Origin: Biomphalaria glabrata
Lineage: Eukaryota; Mollusca; Gastropoda; Planorbidae
DNA length: 64,000 bases
Assembly: GCF_947242115.1 (NCBI RefSeq)
Contig: NC_074719.1
Location: forward strand, 45,322,884-45,386,883
Reading direction: 5' to 3'
The translations under genes and the position numbers were made by a program. Position 1 is the stretch's first letter, and each line of letters opens with the position of its first letter. Shown piece after piece: positions 8,774 through 21,572 of the stretch. Below the pieces are notes generated by a model. The model was not told the origin of the DNA. It saw only the letters and a list, made by a program, of their open reading frames with translations, and did no database searches.

Positions 8774-11180
8774 GTTCACCGACAACTGGCTCACAGACAA
8801 CTGGTTCACATACAATTGGCTCACAGACAACTGGCTCACCGACAACTGGCTCACAGACAACTGGCTCACCGACAACTGGCTCACAGACAACTGGCTCACA
8901 GACAACTGGTTCACATACAATTGGTTCACATACAATTGGTTCACATACAATTGGCTCACAGACAACTGGCTCACAGACAACTGGCTCACAGACAACTGGC
9001 TCACAGACAACTGGCTCACAGACAATTGGTTCACATACTATTGGTTCACATACAATTGGCTCACAGACAACTGTCTCACCGACAACTGGCTCACAGACAA
9101 CTGGCTCACCGACAACTGGCTCACAGACAACTGGCTCACAGACAACTGGCTCACAGACAACTGGTTCACATACAATTGGTTCACATACAATTGGCTCACA
9201 GACAACTGGCTCACCGACAACTGGCTCACAGACAACTGGTTCACATACAATTGGTTCACATACAATTGGCTCACAGACAACTGGCTCACCGACAACTGGC
9301 TCACAGACAACTGGCTCACCGACAACTGGCTCACAGACAACTGGCTCACAGACAACTGACTCACAGACAACTGGCTCACCGACAACTGGCTCACAGACAA
9401 CTGGCTCACAGACAACTGGCTCACAGACAACTGGTTCACATACAACTGGCTCACAGACAACTGGCTCACCGACAACTGGCTCACAGACAACTGGTTCACA
9501 TACAATTGGCTCATAGACAACTGGCTCACCGACAACTGGCTCACAGACAACTGGTTCACATACTATTGGCTTACAGACAACTGGCTCACCGACAACTGGC
9601 TCACAGAAAACTGGTTCACATACAATTGGCTCACAGACAACTGGCTCACCGACAACTGGCTCACAGACAACTGGTTCACTGACAACTGGCTCACAGACAA
9701 CTGACTCACCGACAACTGGCTCACAGACAACTGGTTCACTGACAACTGGCTCACAGACAACTGACTCACCGACAACTGGCTCACAGACAATTGGTTCACT
9801 GACAACTGGCTCACAGACAACTGGCTCACCGACAACTGGCTCACCGACAACTGGCTCACAGACAACTGTCTCACAGACAACTGTCTCACCGACAACTGGC
9901 TGACCGACAACTGGCTCACAGACAACTGGTTCACTGACAACTGGCTCACAGACAACTGACTCACCGACAACTGGTTCACATACAATTGGTTCACTGACAA
10001 CTGTTTCACAGACAACTGGCTCACCGACAACTGTCTCACCGACAACTGGCTCACAGACAACTGGCTCACAGACAACTGTCTCACAGACAACTGTCTCACC
10101 GACAACTGGCTCACCGACAACTGGCTCATAGACAATTGGTTCACATACAATTGGCTCACAGACAACTGGTTCACATACAATTGGTTCACTGACAACTGGC
10201 TCACAGACAACTGGCTCACCGACAACTTTCTCACCGACAACTGGCTCACAGACAATTAATTCACTGACAACTGGCTCACAGACTACTGGCTCACCGACAA
10301 CTGTCTCACCGACAACTGGCTCACAGACAACTGTCTCACCGACAACTGGCTAACAGACAATTGGTTCACTGACAACTGGTTCACATACAATTGGCTAACA
10401 GACAACTGGTTCACATACAATTGGCTCACAGACAACTGGTTCACATACAATTGGCTCACAGATAACTGGCTCACAGATAACTGACTCACCGACAACTGGC
10501 TCACATACAATTGGCTCACCGACAACTGGCTCACAGACAACTGGCTCACCGACAACTGTCTCACCGACAACTGGCTCACAGACAACTGGCTCACCGACAA
10601 CTGGCTCACAGACAATTGGCTCACAGACAACTGGCTCACCGACAACTGGCTCACAGACAACTGGCTCACCGACAACTGGCTCACAGACAATTGGTTCACA
10701 TACAATTGGCTCACAGACAACTGGTTCACATACAATTGGTTCACTGACAACTGGCTCACAGACAACTGGCTCACCGACAACTTTCTCACCGACAACTGGC
10801 TCACAGACAATTGGTTCACTGACAACTGGCTCACAGACAACTGGCTCACCGACAACTGTCTCACAGACAACTGTCTCACCGACAACTGGCTCACAGACAA
10901 TTGGTTCACTGACAATTGGTTCACATACAATTGGCTCACAGACAACTGGTTCACATACAATTGGCTCACAGACAACTGGTTCACATACAATTGGCTCACA
11001 GACAACTGGCTCACAGACAACTGGCTCACAGATAACTGACTCACCGACAACTGGCTCACATACAATTGGCTCACAGACAATTGGCTCACAGACAACTGTC
11101 TCACCGACAACTGGCTCACAGACAATTGGCTCACAGACAACTGGCTCACCGACAACTGGCTCACAGACAATTGGTTCACA
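8774..11180. repeat. 15-bp minisatellite, about 160 copies with higher-order structure
   Basis: The monomer is GGCTCACAGACAACT, with variants such as GGCTCACCGACAACT, GGTTCACATACAATT and GGTTCACTGACAACT. The right part repeats at a larger 555-bp period (37 monomers): the rare CTTTCTCACC variant at 10226 and 10781 and GATAACTGAC at 10476 and 11031 are each exactly 555 apart. The 15-bp unit keeps all frames open, so the long frames here are not genes. Confidence 0.95.
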
Positions 11181-11283
11181 CCACAAACCTTTTCACTTTT
11201 TGTTTCATAATTTACAAAATCTTACTTGTATTTTAATTGGAAAAAAAATTATCAATGTTGAAATTATTTGGTTAATCGCATGA

Positions 11284-11395
11284 TTTTTTTTTTAGGCTTT
11301 GGTGGTGAATCTTTTTCTTTCCCCACACACGCATATATGTGTGTGTACGTAATAAATCTTCATTACATTCTGACCCTTCCTTGTTTCAGACGTTG
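11284..11395 (+). repeat. Fragment of an interspersed repeat also present at 40558-40685
   Basis: It shares a T-run, ATGTGTGTGT and AATCTTCATTACATTCTGAC with the left part of the 1.77-kb element at 40545. The first LTR element begins just to its right, so that element probably landed in or beside this repeat. Confidence 0.5.
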
Positions 11396-11399
11396 TTTG

Positions 11400-13197
11400 T
11401 GTACTAATATTAGAAGATATTACGTCATTGTTTGTTGTTTATGTTTTATGCGAAAGCAAAGAATCGGACGGAAATAAAAGTTAGTTATATATGTCTACCT
11501 TGATCAAGACAGTCTCGTTATTATCATTATTAATTAGTAACGTCTACAGAAATTTATTATTAATCTGTAACTACAGAACCTGGTGTCAGATTTGGTTTCA
11601 GATCTTGTGTCAGATCTGGTGTTAGATTAGGTGTCAAATCTAGTGTCAAATTGCTTTAAAGTGCTGGTAACAGGTAGATTTAGATCTAGTGGTTTCTAAA
11701 TTGCTAATAGTACATTTTATTTGTGGTGTCGTTAGTTCATGTTGTTAGATCTAGATCTAGACATAGAATTTAGAATCTGTACGCATAATGGAATTATTCG
11801 ATCCTCCTAAACCGTCGTCACTAGACGGTAATCTATCTGAAAGATGGAAAAAATGGAGACAAAGTTTTGAACTGTTTATGGTCGCCACTGAAAAGAATAC
11901 AAAGCCCGAGCCAGTGAAGAAAGCTTTATTGTTACACCTGATCGGTGAACCCGCTCGAGACATCTACAATACTTTTCAAGTATGTGAAGATGAGACTGTA
12001 GACAAACTCATTGAAAGGTTTCAGAATTATTTTTTGCCGAAGTCCAACACTGTGTATGACAGATTTAAATTCTTTTCAAGAAAGCAGAAAGACGGAGAAA
12101 CGTTTGAACAGTATTACACTGAGTTAAAGAATTTCGCAAAAGAATGCAAGTTTGACAACCTTCGAGATGAACTGATCAGAGATCGATTGGTATGTGGCAT
12201 ACAGTCGGATCGAGTGAGAGAGAGACTTCTGAGAGATGTAGACTTAACTTTAGAGAAAGCAGCAAGCATAATTCGTGCTGACGAGCATACCCAGAACCAA
12301 ATGATAGATATGAAAGGACTACATATGGATGCTGCTAATAAATTAAAAAAGACAGAAGATAGAAAGCCAGTCAAAACCTCACAGGAAAATATGGCAAAGA
12401 ATCATGTAACAAGTTTCATTAGAGATTGCAGATCTTGTGGTGGATCTCACAGAAAATACAATTGCCCAGCATTCGGACAGACATGCCGAAAATGTAAAAA
12501 AAGAAATCATGTCGCTGTAAAATGTCGTTCGAAACACTTCAAGGCTGTTGATTTATTGGAAGATGAAAGTCAGTCAAGCCAAGTAAATGAGTTGTGGTTT
12601 GAGACAATTGGTACTGACAACAATGTCAAAGTTTGGATGGTTGATGTCAATATTATGGGAAAAATAGTTAAAATGAAGATTGACACAGGAGCACAAGCTA
12701 ATGTGATATCAGAGTCAACGTGGAACAATTTAGAAACTGATACTCAGTTAAAGAATTCAAATACTACCCTACGAGCATTGGGGGATGAAGCATTAGAACT
12801 GAAGGGAGTTGCATCGGTCACATTTAAAGTCGGCGATGTAGAAGTTAAAGATGATCTGTACGTGATCAAGAAAAGTATAAATCCTAGACTAGGTCTGAAG
12901 ACATTTATTGCTTTAAAACTTATTGAGGCAAAGAGAAATGTCGAAGTACACGATGTCAAGCAAGAAAATGAAGTTCCACAAGTGTTGATGAAAAAATATA
13001 ACCAAGTATTCGAAGGACTCGGTACATACAAAATGAAGTATCACATTAAACTGACGTCAGATGCAAAACCAGTTATTCAATGTGCGCGCAGAGTTGCACC
13101 ATCACTCTATGAAGAATTAAAAAGAAAACTCACACAAATGCAACAAGATGGAGTGATCACAGAAGTTGATGAACCAACAGAATGGGTTCAATGTTAA
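11400..13197 (+). mobile_element. Broken Ty3/Gypsy-type LTR retrotransposon, element A (fossil)
   Basis: The parts visible in order are a 5' LTR of about 176 bp (11400-11575, TGTACTAATATT to CTACA), a possible primer-binding site at 11581 (TGGTGTCAGATT), a gag-like region, a CCHC-type zinc-knuckle region, a retropepsin motif (DTGAQA) and the opening of a reverse transcriptase. No 3' LTR was found. It is incomplete and broken. The low level of visible decay in the coding part suggests it is not very old. It is close kin of element B. Confidence 0.85.
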
Positions 13198-14104
13198 CAA
13201 ATTAAAACCTTTTATATGCATTGACTCCCTGCCCGATAAAGTTGTATTAGGCCTACTTCTAGAGGCGCCATGCTGTTAAACCCTCAGTTAAGTGCTAAAT
13301 CCAGTGTCCAGTTGAATGGGTGGATTTTTAAAAAGGGGCGGAGTAAATGTAGACGATAAGGATTGACAATAATGATGGCATATGTATTTTAGTTAAACAC
13401 CTAGACTTGAGTGGACCAGATTAAAGAACGCTAAGGACATAGCGATCGGGGTGGGGCGAGCAAGACCACGTGACTGCAGAAGTACACGGCGAACGTCAAT
13501 TGCTTGACGTCAATCACACGAGGATCCATTTCAATTGTTCAGCTAGCTTGTTGTAAGATCGCAATTTTTTTTTCTCTTTTCTGTTTGAGTTTTATTTGTA
13601 ATCACATACTGTCCTCATTCTTAGGGCCGGCCTTATATAATTGGAAGCCCTAGGGCCAAGGCGAAGTGAATTTGGTGGCCCCTAATGAAATAGAACAAGG
13701 CTACAAAGACAGTTTGTGTGGAAACACAAACTCAAAATCGGCCCCCGAAGGCATGTAAAGAGGCAGGTTTCAATATTTTCAGAAAGTATATCAGAATTAG
13801 GAGGCGCGGTGGCTGAGCGTTAAAGCGCTTGGCTTCCGAATCGGGGGTCTCGGGTTCAAATCCTGGTGATGACTGGGATTTTTAACTTCGGGATCTTTGG
13901 GCCACCTCTAAGTTCACAAAGCTTTAATGGGTACCTGACATTAGTTGGGGAAAAGTAAAGGCGGTTGGGCGTTGTGCTGGCTACATGACACCCTCGTTAA
14001 CCGTAGGCCACAGAAGCAGAGAAAAATAGAGAAAGAAGGAAGACAGATCTTTTCTTTTAATGTCAAGAAATTAAACACGCGACGAGAATATTGATAATGT
14101 GTTA
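13198..14104. other. Spacer with SINE and repeat debris
   Basis: A repeat-like segment at 13625-13760 (AGGGCCGGCCTTATATAATT onward) is followed by a well-preserved family-1 tRNA-derived SINE at 13801-14012. The SINE has the head GCGCGGTGGCTGAGCGTTAA, B-box GGTTCAAATCC and body CTGGCTACATGACACCCTCG. I see no gene in 13198-13620. Confidence 0.6.
13801..14012 (+). mobile_element. tRNA-derived SINE, family 1
   Basis: The tRNA-like head (A-box-like GTGGCTGAGCGTTAAAGCG, B-box-like GGGTTCAAATCC) is followed by the shared body with ATGGGTACCTGACATTAGTT and CACCCTCGTTAACCGTAGGC. Other copies are at 5563, 35505, 35651, 36873 and 52349 (reverse). Confidence 0.8.
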
Positions 14105-16070
14105 GTATCCAGTGAACGATTCGTCTATGAGCCATTTATCATGTAAACCATTTGTGGTGTCTGTGAACGATTTGTCGTGTAAACCATTTGTGGTGTCTGT
14201 GAACGATTTGTCGTGTAAACCATTTGTGGTGTCTGTGAACCATTTGTCGTGTAAACCATTTGTGGTGTCTGTGAACGATTTGTCGTGTAAACCATTTGTG
14301 GTGTCTGTGAACGATTTGTCGTGTAAACCATTTGTGGTGTCTGTGAACGATTTGTCGTGTAAACCATTTGTGGTGTCTGTGAACCATTTGTCGTGTAAAC
14401 CATTTGTGGTGTCTGTGAACCATTTGTCGTGTAAACCATTTGTGGTGTCTGTGAACGATTTGTCGTGTAATCCATTTGTGGTGTCTGTGAACGATTTGTT
14501 TGTTAGCCATTTGTAGTGTAAACCATTTGTGGTGTCTGTGAACCATTTGTCGTGTAAACCATTTGTGGTGTCTGTGAACCATTTGTCGTGTAAACCATTT
14601 GTGGTGTCTGTGAACCATTTGTCGTGTAAACCATTTGTGGTGTCTGTGAACCATTTGTCGTGTAAACCATTTGTGGTGTCTGTGAACGATTTGTTTGTTA
14701 GCCATTTGTAGTGTAAACCATTTGTGGTGTCTGTGAACCATTTGTCGTGTAAACCATTTGTGGTGTCTGTGAACCATTTGTCGTGTAAACCATTTGTGGT
14801 GTCTGTGAACGATTTGTCGTGTAAACCATTTGTGGTGTCTGTGAACGATTTGTCGTGTAAACCATTTGTGGTGTCTGTGAACGATTTGTCGTGTAAACCA
14901 TTTGTGGTGTCTGTGAACCATTTGTCGTGTAAACCATTTGTGGTGTCTGTGAACCATTTGTCGTGTAAATCATTTGTGGTGTCTGTGAACGATTTGTCGT
15001 GTAATCCTTTTGTGGTGTCTGTGAACCATTTGTCGTGTAATCCATGTGTGGTGTCTGTGAACGATTTGTCTGTTAGCCATTTGTCGTGTAAACCATTTGT
15101 GGTGTCTGTGAACGATTTGTCTGTTAGCCATTTGTCGTGTAATCCATTTGTGGTGTCTGTGAACGATTTGTCTGTTAGCCATTTGTCGTGTAAACCATTT
15201 GTGGTGTCTGTGAACGATTTGTCTGTTAGCCATTTGTCGTGTAAACCATTTGTGGTGTCTGTGAACGATTTGTCTGTTAGCCATTTGTCGTGTAATCCAT
15301 TTGTGGTGTCTGTGAACGATTTGTCTGTTAGCCATTTGTCGTGTAAACCATTTGTGGTGTTTGTGAACGATTTGTCGTGTAATCCATTTGTGGTGTCTGT
15401 GAACGATTTGTCTGTTAGCCATTTGTCGTGTAAACCATTTGTGGTGTCTGTGAACGATTTGTCGTGTAATCCATTTGTGGTATCTGTGAACGATTTGTCT
15501 GTTAGCCATTTGTAGTGTAAACCATTTGTGGTGTCTGTGAACCATTTGTCGTGTAAACCATTTGTGGTGTCTGTGAACCATTTGTCGTGTAAACCATCTG
15601 TGGTGTCTGTGAACGATTTGTCGTGTAAACCATTTGTGGTGTCTGTGAACGATTTGTCGTGTAAACCATTTGTGGTGTCTGTGAACCATTTGTCGTGTAA
15701 ACCATTTGTGGTGTCTGTGAACCATTTGTCGTGTAAACCATTTGTGGTGTCTGTGAACGATTTGTCGTGTAATCCATTTGTTGTGTCTGTGAACCATTTG
15801 TCGTGTAATCCATTTGTGGTGTCTGTGAACGATTTGTCGTGTAAACCATTTGTGGTGTCTGTGAACGATTTGTCGTGTAAACCATTTGTGGTGTCTGTGA
15901 ACGATTTGTCGTGTAATCCATTTGTGGTGTCTGTGAACGATTTGTCTGTTAGCCATTTGTAGTGTAAACCATTTGTGGTGTCTGTGAACCATTTGTCGTG
16001 TAAACCATTTGTGGTGTCTGTGAACGATTTGTCTTGTAAACCATTTCAGGTGTCTGTGAACCGGTTCTAG
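14105..16070. repeat. 36/51-bp minisatellite, about 50 units
   Basis: The 36-bp unit combines CCATTTGTCGTGTAAA (16 bp) and CCATTTGTGGTGTCTGTGAA (20 bp). A 51-bp form adds CGATTTGTCTGTTAG (15 bp), and runs of it lie at 15060-15350. The 15-bp piece closely matches the reversed monomer of the 8774-11180 array. Unit lengths are multiples of three, hence the misleading open frames. Confidence 0.95.
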
Positions 16071-16538
16071 GTGAATCATAAGCCGGGTGAACAAAATGTC
16101 GGGTGAAAGAATTGTTAGGTCAACGAATTGTGAACGATTTGTCGTGGAACCGCTGGAAAGACGGGCATATGCTGATGGGGACGGAAAGTCAAAAGGAACA
16201 ACATTATTTGTTGATAACTTTCCCTCTGTGTGTGCCAGAATTCTACAACACCGGTCTCAGATCTTCTCCGTGTTTACTTTGGTCTCCTAGCGTTCAACTT
16301 CCCCCGTGGGTTCCGGTCTAGAATCTGTCTTGCAATATCTTCGACTGTTTTTCTCAATATGTGCCGAATACAGCCCCATTAATTATGCCGTTAGATTTTG
16401 TTATGTTGGGGTTTGCCGAATTGTTTCTCATAGGCTGTAGTTTGGGATTGTGTTCGGCCATCAGGTAAGGCCTATATGTCGCAAGCATTTGTTGGGTGAA
16501 TGACTGGAGTTAAGATCAATCTCACTTTATTTTCTTGT

Positions 16539-16719
16539 TGTGCTAATATTATATGATATTACGTCATTGTTTGTTGTTTATGTTTTGTGCGAAAGCAAAG
16601 AATTAGAACGGAAACAAAAAGAGAGTCTTCTATGTCTACTTTGATAAACAGTCTCCGTTATTATTATCATTATTATTAATTAATGTCTACAGTATGTTAT
16701 ATATTTATCTGTAACAACA
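16539..16719 (+). repeat. 5' LTR of element B
   Basis: It starts TGTGCTAATATT and ends GTAACAACA. It pairs with 19559-19754 and with the element A LTR at 11400-11575; all share ACGTCATTGTTTGTTGTTTA. Confidence 0.8.
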
Positions 16720-18784
16720 GAACATGTTGTCAGATTTGATGTCAGATTAGGTGTCAGATCTAGTGTAAGATTGGTTTAAAGCGTTTGTAACAGGTAGTGG
16801 TTTCTAAATTGCTAAAAGTACATTTATGATTTAGTAACATTTTATTTGTATCAAGTGGTGTCACTAGTTCATTTTGTTTTAGAATCTAGATCTAGATCTA
16901 GACATAGAATTTAGAATCTATACGCATAATGGAATTATTCGATCCTCCTAAACCGTTGTCACTAGACGGTAATCTATCTGAAAGATGGAAAAAATGGAGA
17001 CAAAGTTTTGAACTTTTTATGGTTGCCACTGAAAAGAATACAAAGCCCGAGCCAGTGAAGAAAGCTTTATTGTTACACCTGATCGGTGAACCCGCTCGAG
17101 ACATCTACAATACTTTTCAAGTATGTGAAGATGAAACTGTAGACAAAGTAATTGAAAGGTTTCAGAATCATTTTTTTGTGTATTTGTGTATGACAGATTT
17201 AAATTCTTCACAAGTAATCAGAAGGACAGTGAAACGTTTGAACAATATTATACTGATTTGAAGAATTTGGCAAAAGAATGCAAGTTTGACAGCCTTCGAG
17301 ATGAACTCATTAGAGATTGATTGGTATGTGGCATAGGCCTACATTCGGATCGAGTGAGAGAGAGAGAGACTTCTGAGAGATGTAGACTTAACTTTAGAGA
17401 AAGCAGCAAGCATAATTCGTGCTGGCGAGCATACCCAGGACCAAATGATAGATATGAAAGGACTACATGTAGATGCTGCTAATAAATTAAAGAAGACAGA
17501 AGATAGAAAGCCAGTCAAAACCTCACAGGAAAAAAAGGCAAAGAATCATGTAACAAGTTTCATTAGAGATTGCAGATCTTGTGGTGGATCTCACAGAAAA
17601 TACAATTGCCCAGCATTTGGTCAGACATGTGATATCAGAGTCAACGTGGAACAATTTAGAAACTGATACTCAGTTAAAGCATTCAAATACTACCCTACGA
17701 GCATTGGGGGATGAAGCATTAGAACTTAAAGGAGTTGCATCGGTCACATTTAAAGTCGGCGATGTGGAGGTCCATGATGATCTGTATGTGATCAAGAATG
17801 AAATAAACCCAGTTTTAGGTATAAAGACATCTATTGCTTTGAAACTAATTGAAGCAAAAGAAAAAGTCCAGGTAGATGATGTCAAGCAACAGAATGAAGT
17901 TCCACGAGAGTTGATGCAGAGAAGTCAACTAACAACAACTTGTACGTCAGGTTCTCAATTGCATGAAGATGATAAACTATTACGTGGTCAAGAGCAAAGA
18001 GCAATCGAGTCCAGATGATGACATGCTCGTGAAAACTCATAGCGCAACAGAAAAGTTTTCCGGAAGTGATCAGAAGATACAAGAAATGTGTCGGAAAACT
18101 GAATATGATGTTAAACTGAAGTTATTGAACAATTATGTCAGAAAAGGAAGGCCAAAGTTTAAAAAACAAGTGAATGAAGCAGTAAAGGTGTGCTGGTCAT
18201 TTAAAGACAGTATTCATGAAGAGAATGGAATATTGTTTTATCAGAACAGAATTATAATTCCTTCAAGTATGAGAAATGAAATTCTCGACAAGTTGCACAC
18301 TGGTCATTTTGGTCTTGAGAAAACCAGATTGAAGGCAAGACAGAGTGTGTTTTGGCCAGGATTGTCTAAAGATATTTTTTCGACAATAATGAAGTGCGCA
18401 ACATGTGCAACGTTCAAAAGAAATAATATGAAGGAAAAATTGCTACCTCTTGCTGTACCAGACAGACCATGGAAAAAGGTTGCGACAGATTTGTTTGAAT
18501 GGCGAAACAATGACTACTTGCTAGTTGTAGACTATTTCTCCAAATACCCTGATATAAAACGACTGGAGAACAAAACAGCAGAATGTGTCATCAGGGCACT
18601 CAAAGGTATTTTTGCTAGATATGGCATACCAGAAGAAATAGTGAGCGACAATATACCATTCACCAGCTATCAATATAGAGAGTTTGCTTTTGAATGGGGT
18701 TTTAAGATAACCACATCAAGCCCCAGGTACCCTCAATCAAATGGTCAATGTGAGGTGTATGTTGGTATCGTAAAGCAGATATTC

Positions 18785-18950
18785 AGGATGGCTGCCTGGT
18801 CGTGCGGTTTGCGCGCTGGACTGTCGTTCTGATTTATCGATGGTCCAGGGTTCAAATACTGCCCGCTCCCATCCTCCGTCGTCCTGCGGGAGGTTTGGAC
18901 TAGGAAGTAATTATCTTCAACTCTGAAGGAACATCCGAAACATGTAAAAC
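18785..18950 (+). mobile_element. tRNA-derived SINE, family 2, inside LTR element B
   Basis: The head CTGCCTGGTCGTGCGGTTTG, B-box-like GGGTTCAAATAC and body GGAGGTTTGGACTAGGAAGT match the copy at 852-1035. It interrupts the integrase region, so it arrived after element B. Confidence 0.8.
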
Positions 18951-19558
18951 AAACAAAGCATACAAAAGTGGGAAAGATCCATATCTCGCTATGCTCGAGT
19001 ATAGAAATACTCCGATAAGTGAACTGCCGTATTCACCATCACAACTGCTGATGAGTAGAAGACTCAGGGACGTCATTCCAACAGATCCCAAACTATTGAA
19101 ACCATCGGTAGCTGAAAATGAAGAGACATTAGGCCGCCTACTCAAAGAACGACATATGAAAAGCAAAGTGAAATACGATGCAAAAGCAAGACTACCTAAA
19201 GATTACTCTGTCGGAGAGAAAGTGAGAGTTCGTCTAAGACAAACATGGCAGAAAGCAGTTGTTGTTAAAAAACATTCATCACCAGATCTTACATCATAAA
19301 GACAAATGAAGGAAAAACCTACAAAAGAAATCAACGCTTTTTGAACAAGAGCTACGAAGAAGACATCTCTAGGTACTATGATACCGATGAAGACAATGAA
19401 CAGCGAACAAACGAAACAGTTATAGACCAACGTCTAGAGAACTTGTTGTGCCGGTCAAGACAACCAGAAGTGGTCGAGTTGTCAAAATTCCTTGTAAATA
19501 TCAGTCTTAAGAACTTTAAATAAAAGGATGGATGTGATAATAGCTTCAAAAGGTAGGA

Positions 19559-19754
19559 TGTGTTAATATTATAAGATATTACGTCATTGTTTGTTGTTTA
19601 TGTTTTGTGCGAAAGCAAAAGGATTTGACGGAAATAAAAAAGGATAGTCTTCTGTGTCTATTTTGAAAAACACAGTCTCCGTTATTATTATCATTATTAT
19701 TAATTAATCTCTAGAGTAGGCCTATGTTAATGTTAATATCTCTCTGTGACAACA
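19559..19754 (+). repeat. 3' LTR of element B
   Basis: It starts TGTGTTAATATT and ends GTGACAACA, with the same core as the 5' LTR plus small length differences. A purine-rich stretch lies just before it. Confidence 0.8.
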
Positions 19755-21004
19755 GCACACTTGACCCGGATAGACTTGTAGGTTATATCATAGTTCACTT
19801 ACGCTACAACCCCACCCCCACCCACCCAGAATAGCAAAACCAACTCTGTTTAATCAAATGGTTTGAAGATAATAAACAATGTTGTAGCAGGTCTTTAAAT
19901 GCATAGGCCTACAATTATGTGTTATTAAATCATAAGCATACAGGAAACTCTGAGGAAACCCCCTAGATTTAGATTATATAGGTCTGTCTAGTTTAAAAAA
20001 ACAACAATATTTCTAACTGCTACTAACTGATACAATCTGCCACGTCCTAAAACCTCGAATAGGCGAAGTCTCTATTTGCATTGATTCTGAAGTCTATACC
20101 TAAACATAGATTTCTAAATTTTGTTGATTTCTTCGTTTCGAATTGTGAAATCTTACTTTGAAGACACGGCACTTAAACGAGGATAAAGAAATAGACTAAA
20201 GATAATAGTTTTAAAACTAACTATCTAGATCTAAATGAAATATGGCTAAATCCAAGTAATTTGCTGGTGACGATGCGGATGTACAGATGACAGAGTCGTT
20301 TGTGTTTGACTCTGAGCTGAGTCGAGCCTAACCGCCCTAAGCTAAGCCTAAATACTAAATGCTTTTTTTTTTTTGTCTTAAACAACCACCAAGAATCAAA
20401 GCTAGAGTAAGTCTCAAGAGCTAATCTAGACAGACTCTCTATATATAAATAAATAATATTTAATTCCCTTATTTTTGGGCATAAAAAATGTACAAAGCTG
20501 AAATTATTATAATTATATCACTATAATGTCTATAACTATAACTATAGACTTAACTTTAGCTATAGATTATAGATAGTATAGTCTATACTCATAGTAATAT
20601 TTACTAATATAGAATAGATCTAGTATATATATCAGAATCAGAGTATATGACATCAAATCAATCAGACTTATCAGATGGCATTTTGATGGCAAGTTCTTTT
20701 TAAAATGATTTATGATTGAGTCCTTCAATTTTATTCTTGAACAATCAACAAAGAAGTAATTTTTACAAAGTAGTCTTAACTTTTATTAGTAAAAAAAACA
20801 TATATACAGATTTCTTCAGTCACCAACTCTCACTACTAATTTCTAACTAGTTATTTAAAGTTATTACTAGTCACTAGATTTAACTACAATACACAGCTTT
20901 TTATAAATAATACATTTTTTTCTAAATGTTCATTAGCATATTATTCATTCAATTAACAAAAGACACAAACAACATTCTTATTGTTCTTGCTAAAAGTGTC
21001 TCAG
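19755..21004. other. AT-rich intergenic stretch, nothing recognised
   Basis: No exon, inverted repeat or known repeat family was recognised. The stretch 20200-20640 is rich in TAGATCT/CTATAGT-like words, a sequence habit also seen at 26760-27200 and 43380-43880. Confidence 0.4.
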
Positions 21005-21340
21005 ATGGGACCACCTATACAGGGCCGCGTAGGCATAGTCCACCCACCAGCTTCCTCCAGGTGACTCGGTTCTAGGTGAGTCTCTCAACTGTCCCCACAT
21101 CTTGTACAAATGCCAGGGATCTGTTTTCGAATCATGGCGCTGTGTATTCCTGGACCTTTCTCTTTCCTTAGGTGTTCCAGATAACTTGTCCTGTAATGTT
21201 GTATGCAGGCTTGCAAGGGGTGTGACCTAAACATCTCCAATATCTCTGAAGGATATCTTACATTATTGGGCTCCGGCTTTTTTCTTTGCCGCAGTTCCTC
21301 ATTCAAGATCTTGTCTGGCCAGCGAACCTTGTAACTGCCA
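21005..21340 (-). mobile_element. 3' end of a LINE-type ORF2, broken
   Basis: The reverse translation gives KVRWPDKILNEELRQRKKPE in one frame. In another frame it gives TVERLT, a stop, then NRVTWRKLVGGLCLRG. This is the conserved C-terminal tail of a non-LTR reverse-transcriptase protein (...TWGQL..LAQ.R..WR.LV.GLC). At least one frameshift and one stop are present. A piece with the same motif lies at 40388-40512. Confidence 0.6.
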
Positions 21341-21572
21341 TATGTACACTCTAAAGTTATAAGTTATTTACATTTTTTTCAAATTTTCTTACATTTGAGG
21401 CTTCTTCAGAATAAAAAAATATTTAGATTTCCAAGTTTTAATTATTTTATTAAATTCAGCTAGCTTTTCATTAGAAATTGGAGACAAATTTTTTTTCATC
21501 TTGTATCTTTATTATATACAAATAAATTAAGCATTAAAAATTTTTTTCAACAGTTATATTACAAGTTGAAAC

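Larger units (their letters stand above)
16539..19754 (+). mobile_element. Broken Ty3/Gypsy-type LTR retrotransposon, element B, with both LTRs (fossil)
   Basis: The 5' LTR is 16539-16719 and the 3' LTR 19559-19754, both TGTG(C/T)TAATATT to CAACA and roughly 85-90% alike by eye. This points to a moderately old insertion. The parts recognised between them are gag-like, protease-adjacent and integrase regions (HHCC zinc-binding and catalytic-core sequence). The inside is broken in several ways, and a family-2 SINE lies in it at 18785-18950. The gag start is nearly identical to that of element A. Confidence 0.87.

Noticed and set aside
8708-11186. Repetitive open frames (QLSVS, AHRQL, CEPVV types)
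   Set aside because: The 15-bp unit keeps every frame open. All frames and both strands look equally good, which is not how a gene looks.
13801-13880. tRNA gene from the B-box-like GGTTCAAATCC
   Set aside because: It is the head of a SINE found many times in the window. No full cloverleaf was found.
8774-16070. CRISPR-like arrays
   Set aside because: The repeats are contiguous minisatellites without unique spacers, in an animal genome.
14112-16094. Repetitive open frames in the 36/51-bp array
   Set aside because: Same cause: unit lengths are multiples of three and lack stops in several frames.
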